Assembly: GCF_026013615.1 (NCBI RefSeq)
Contig: NZ_JAPDPI010000016.1
Coordinates: 46,659-110,658, forward strand
Origin: Plebeiibacterium marinum
GTDB taxonomy: Bacteria; Bacteroidota; Bacteroidia; Bacteroidales; Marinilabiliaceae
Reading direction: 5' to 3'
Length of the DNA stretch: 64,000 nt
The notes under the pieces were generated by a model, which was not told where the DNA came from, did not search any database, and was given only the letters and a program-made list of their open reading frames with translations. A program made the translations under genes and the position numbers. The stretch's first letter is position 1; every line of letters begins with the position of its first letter. This document shows, piece by piece, positions 59,937-64,000 of this stretch.

Positions 59937-60953
59937 ATGAAGGGATTAAAAATTTTATTTTGTGGTATTGTAATAACAGGGATGTTTTCGTGTGTGCCTT
60001 TAAAGCAATTCCAGGATCTTGAAGGTAAATATGATTCCAATAAAGGTGAACTGCGGGCAATGCAGGATGAAAATGAAAGCCTTGAGGTGAGCAACAGGGA
60101 GTTTTCTTCGGAAATTGAAGGTTTAAAAGAGGAAGTGTTGCAGCTGGAGAAAGATACCCTGAGGTTGGCCAAAAAAGTTTGGTCGCTTGAAAACAGGAAT
60201 AAAGAATTGGCGGGTCAATATGGTGATTTTTTAGAGGATTTTGCCAATAATAATAAAGATCAATCTTCAGGAGAGCTGTTGAAACATTTGCAGTCGTTAC
60301 ATGAAGAGTTGCAGAAACGTGAAGATGAATTGGCTGAGTATGAGAGGGAGCTGGAGAAAAAAAGACAAGGGCTGGAGCTGGCAAAAAGTGACCTTGATCA
60401 AATGCAGTCGGAGCTGGAGCTTCGCAACAAGCGTTTGTTTGAGCTTGAAAGTGCCTTGTCGGAAAAGGATTCTTTAATGAATGCATTAAAACAAACAGTG
60501 GCAGATGCACTGACCGGTTTTAGCGATGAAGAGCTTGAAGTACATATTAAAAATGGGAAAGTATATGTTTCTATGGAAGAAAAGTTACTCTTTAGTTCAG
60601 GAAGCTATCAGGTAAGTGCCATTGGTATCGGGGCTTTGGGTAAAATTGCAGGAGTGCTGGAATCTAAAAAAGACATCAATGTTTTAGTAGAAGGGCATAC
60701 AGATGATGTACCCTATAAAAGTACCGTGCTGCTTGATAATTGGGATTTAAGTGTTAAAAGAGCGACGTCGGTAACGAGGATTTTGTTACAGGGACAAAAT
60801 ATTGATCCATCGAGGATTACAGCAGCCGGAAGGAGCGAATATGTACCTGTTAAGAAAGGAAAAACTCCTGAAGCCCGGAAAAAGAACAGACGCACAGAAA
60901 TCATATTGTCACCAAATCTTGATCAGATATTCAACATACTCGAGACTAATTAG
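59937..60953 (+). CDS. OmpA-family protein with coiled coil
   Basis: Lipoprotein-like signal, long heptads, OmpA 'VEGHTDDVPYKS...NRRTEIILSP'. Confidence 0.9.
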   Translation: MKGLKILFCGIVITGMFSCVPLKQFQDLEGKYDSNKGELRAMQDENESLEVSNREFSSEIEGLKEEVLQLEKDTLRLAKKVWSLENRNKELAGQYGDFLEDFANNNKDQSSGELLKHLQSLHEELQKREDELAEYERELEKKRQGLELAKSDLDQMQSELELRNKRLFELESALSEKDSLMNALKQTVADALTGFSDEELEVHIKNGKVYVSMEEKLLFSSGSYQVSAIGIGALGKIAGVLESKKDINVLVEGHTDDVPYKSTVLLDNWDLSVKRATSVTRILLQGQNIDPSRITAAGRSEYVPVKKGKTPEARKKNRRTEIILSPNLDQIFNILETN

Positions 60954-60984
60954 TCAAACAAAATGCTATTGTTTATATAGTGTA

Positions 60985-61971
60985 ATGTATTTCAGGGCTT
61001 TAACTTTCAAAAAGATCTTGAATGTTTTATTGCTTGCATTTTCCTTTATGTATAGTAAGGTCTTTAAAAATACTGTGCATAAAGGGATGCCTTTTGCTGT
61101 AAGTGTGGAGCCTAATAATACATGCAATTTGTTTTGTATTGAATGCCCTACGGGTTTAAATATCCTGCAGAGGCCAAAAGGGCGTGTATCCTTGCCTGCT
61201 TTTAAAAATATTGTTGATCAGATAAAGGAGCGTACTGTAATGGTAAACCTGTATTTTCAGGGTGAGCCATTTTTAAATAAAGACCTGATTAAATTGATCC
61301 AATACTCAAAAAATAAGGGGCTTGTTGTATCAACTTCAACAAATGCCCATTTTATTAATGAAGAAATAGCAAAGGATATAGTTCAGTCTGGGCTTGACGA
61401 ATTATATATTTCACTTGATGGGGTCGATCAGGAAGCTTATGGGAAGTATCGGCTTGGGGGTGATATTAATAGTGTTGTGAGGAGCATAAAAAACCTGGTT
61501 GCAGCCAAAAGGAAATATAATTCTAATTATCCGGTAATCAGGTCCCAAATGTTGGTCTTTAGTCATAATGAACATCAGGTTGAGAGGTTCAAGGAATTAT
61601 CTTATAGTTTAGGTGTAGATGTTGCCGATATAAAAACCGCACAGATTTATAATGTCGAAAATAAGAGTCATTTAATACCCAAATCAAAAAAGTATTCGCG
61701 ATATACTAATGATTCTGAAGGAAAATTCAGGATAAATGGGGAAGTTAAAAACTCGTGTTGGAAGCACTGGAGCTCCTGTGTTGTAACATGGGACGGAAAA
61801 GTTGTTCCCTGTTGTTTTGATAAAGATGCAGCGTATGTACTTGGAAATGTATTGGGTGCAAGTTTTGTGGATATATGGAGAAGTGGCAAATATGATCGTT
61901 TTCGCCGCAATATATTAAATCGTCAGAATCAAGTAGAGATGTGTAAAAACTGCCCGTTAAGCAGGGGGTAA
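60985..61971 (+). CDS. Radical SAM/SPASM-domain protein
   Basis: 'EPNNTCNLFCIECPTG' (CxxxCxxC), C-terminal Cys cluster 'CCFDKDA...CKNC'. Start set after the OmpA stop. Confidence 0.88.
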   Translation: MYFRALTFKKILNVLLLAFSFMYSKVFKNTVHKGMPFAVSVEPNNTCNLFCIECPTGLNILQRPKGRVSLPAFKNIVDQIKERTVMVNLYFQGEPFLNKDLIKLIQYSKNKGLVVSTSTNAHFINEEIAKDIVQSGLDELYISLDGVDQEAYGKYRLGGDINSVVRSIKNLVAAKRKYNSNYPVIRSQMLVFSHNEHQVERFKELSYSLGVDVADIKTAQIYNVENKSHLIPKSKKYSRYTNDSEGKFRINGEVKNSCWKHWSSCVVTWDGKVVPCCFDKDAAYVLGNVLGASFVDIWRSGKYDRFRRNILNRQNQVEMCKNCPLSRG

Positions 61972-62147
61972 AGGGTTGGCTTTTTGCAGAAAACAATAGT
62001 ATTAGGTTATATTGGATGCAATAATTATTAAATTTAGGTAGAAATAGCTTTTTTTTTGATTAAAAGAAATAATAATTGATATGAAAGTCCTATTTTTAAA
62101 GCATTATTAAACCCACACAATTTCAGGTTTTTTGCCTGATAAACTAT

Positions 62148-63980
62148 ATGACAAAAAGAGGAACAAGTAGATTCATTAGATTGATAAATATTTGGGTAAG
62201 AAGAAGGCTGGGGCCAACCTCATTACCTTCTGGGAGTGGTTTCTCATATTGGCGCGAAAGGATTTTTCATTATTTTACTCTGTTCCTTATTTCAATAGGC
62301 TTACTTTCATACCTTTATTATACCATCTCTTTTTTGCAGACGAACGATATAATACCTGCAATTTTCAGTTCCACTATTTTTATTTCTACCTTGTTTGTTT
62401 CGTTGGTACGGATATTTCCGTATTCATTCCGGGCAGGTTGGATTTTGGGGTGTATCTATTTGTTAGGAGGGTATTTGTTTATTACAAGTGGCCCGGTATC
62501 TTTAGGTTTGGTTTTGCTTTTGGCTTATTCTGTGCTCTCAAGTATACTGTTAGGGTACAGGGCAAGTGTTTATTCTGTAATTTTTAATGTGGTGATATTG
62601 CTTGTCGCCTCAGTTCTCCACTATTCCGATATTATTACTGAAGGATTGCAGCTTGATATGGAGCTGAGTACATACATTAATCTGGTAGTTTTATTTGGGG
62701 TGGTAAATATAATAACCCTATCTCCTTTGTTGTCGTTTATAAACGGGATGAATTTTAGTTTTGAGAAAGAACTCCGTTATAAAAACATCTTAAGTAAAGA
62801 GCGGGAAAAATTAATGCGTGCAAAAATAAAAGCGGAGGAGTCTGATGTACTAAAGACTGCATTTCTTTCAAATATGTCGCATGAAATACGAACCCCTATG
62901 AATGCTATATTGGGGTTTAGTAACCTGTTGTCACACAAGGAGATTAGTGCTATTGAAAAGGAGGAGTTCGTCAATCTGATCAGGATTAATGGGAAAAACC
63001 TCCTTACTTTGGTTGAAGATATTATTGATATTTCAAAAATAGATAGCGGTCAATTGCGTATAAAAAATGCTCCGATATGCCTTCATGGTGTGTTGAAAGA
63101 GATATATGATTCTTTTTGGGATGATATAAAACGAAGGGGGCAGATTAATTTGAAACTGTATTTGAATGAGGGGATATCTGAAAAGAACACTACCATATTG
63201 ACTGATGCATTTCGTTTAAAGCAAGTGCTTATAAATTTAGTGGGTAATGCCATAAAGTTCACAGAAAGAGGATTTGTTGAGTTTGGTTATGAGTTGAAAA
63301 ATGAAGAAGTACTTCAGTTTTATGTAAAAGATACAGGGATAGGACTTCCGGAAGGAAAAGAGCAGATTATTTTTGAACGGTTTCAAAAATTTTCAGGAAC
63401 GAAGCAAAAGATGCTTTATGGAGGTACCGGTATTGGATTGTCCATTGCAAAAGATCTGGTAAGCCTTATGGGGGGTAAGATATGGGTGGAATCAGAAGAA
63501 AAAGTGGGTAGCACATTTTATTTTACCGTTCCATATCATAAAGTGAGCAATGTTGGTTTAGATTCCTTTAAAGAGGATGATGTGGCTGTGTACAACTGGG
63601 AAGGCAAAACATTTTTAATAGCAGAAGATGAAGAGGATAATTTCAGATATCTGGAAGTAGCCTTGTCTATTTCAAATGCAAGTTTAATTTGGGCACGTAA
63701 TGGAGCTGAGGCAGTGGATATTTTTAACCGGATTGGTAATATTGATTTGGTGCTGATGGATATAAAAATGCCGGAAATGGATGGTTATAGTGCTACGCAG
63801 GAAATAAAGAAGAGGAATCAGGAAGTGCCTGTTATTGCACAAACAGCTTATGCAATGAGTGAGGAAAGGGAAAAATCTAAAAAAGCAGGTTGTGATGATT
63901 ATATATCAAAACCTATCAGCTATGATGATTTGCTAAGGGTTATCAATAAGCATGTGCCAGGAGTAAACGGAAAAAATTGA
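62148..63980 (+). CDS. Hybrid sensor histidine kinase/response regulator with TM sensor
   Basis: TM helices, 'AFLSNMSHEIRTPMNAILGFSNLL', REC 'FLIAEDEEDN...VLMDIKMPEMDGY'. Confidence 0.93.
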   Translation: MTKRGTSRFIRLINIWVRRRLGPTSLPSGSGFSYWRERIFHYFTLFLISIGLLSYLYYTISFLQTNDIIPAIFSSTIFISTLFVSLVRIFPYSFRAGWILGCIYLLGGYLFITSGPVSLGLVLLLAYSVLSSILLGYRASVYSVIFNVVILLVASVLHYSDIITEGLQLDMELSTYINLVVLFGVVNIITLSPLLSFINGMNFSFEKELRYKNILSKEREKLMRAKIKAEESDVLKTAFLSNMSHEIRTPMNAILGFSNLLSHKEISAIEKEEFVNLIRINGKNLLTLVEDIIDISKIDSGQLRIKNAPICLHGVLKEIYDSFWDDIKRRGQINLKLYLNEGISEKNTTILTDAFRLKQVLINLVGNAIKFTERGFVEFGYELKNEEVLQFYVKDTGIGLPEGKEQIIFERFQKFSGTKQKMLYGGTGIGLSIAKDLVSLMGGKIWVESEEKVGSTFYFTVPYHKVSNVGLDSFKEDDVAVYNWEGKTFLIAEDEEDNFRYLEVALSISNASLIWARNGAEAVDIFNRIGNIDLVLMDIKMPEMDGYSATQEIKKRNQEVPVIAQTAYAMSEEREKSKKAGCDDYISKPISYDDLLRVINKHVPGVNGKN

Positions 63981-64000
63981 AATGAAATAACCACAAAAAA

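Noticed and set aside
60802-60984. N-terminal extension of the radical SAM ORF
   Set aside because: Overlaps the OmpA coding region in another frame; Met at 60985 is the plausible start.
1-64000. CRISPR arrays, rRNA operons, intact IS elements, prophage
   Set aside because: No regularly spaced repeats with spacers, no rRNA-like sequence, no transposase, integrase or phage structural ORFs in the six-frame track.

Overview
This 64 kb window is a gene-dense, AT-rich chromosomal segment from a Bacteroidetes-type bacterium. Evidence for that placement is Bacteroidetes-style promoters (TTG/TAnnTTTG), a TonB-dependent receptor, hybrid histidine kinases, split MacB-like efflux operons and fabH-rpmF-DUF177 gene order. 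I find about 46 credible protein genes, one tRNA-Cys and many intrinsic terminators. I see no rRNA, CRISPR array, prophage or intact IS element. Main loci: cysQ, pgk, waaA, class II RNR (nrdJ), gltX, fabH/rpmF/DUF177, rsgA, a five-gene Lol-like cassette (LolA-like, two FtsX permeases, ATPase, OM barrel), a five-gene MacAB/TolC-like operon, mnmH-selD, an oxidative L-fucose cluster, glnS, ppc, ccsBA, dxs and three hybrid kinases. The most interesting signals are non-coding: (i) a probable ~70-75 nt small RNA or leader (near 31108-31182) with promoter and terminator; (ii) four GTCAC boxes at exact 11-bp spacing (21667-21704); (iii) a two-copy ~60 nt hairpin repeat upstream of two genes (16395 and 38535), with pair-preserving changes; (iv) a perfect 11-mer tandem within a TTAACA cluster (55283-55360); and several operator-like palindromes. 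All family names come from my recognition of protein motifs. No database search was run.
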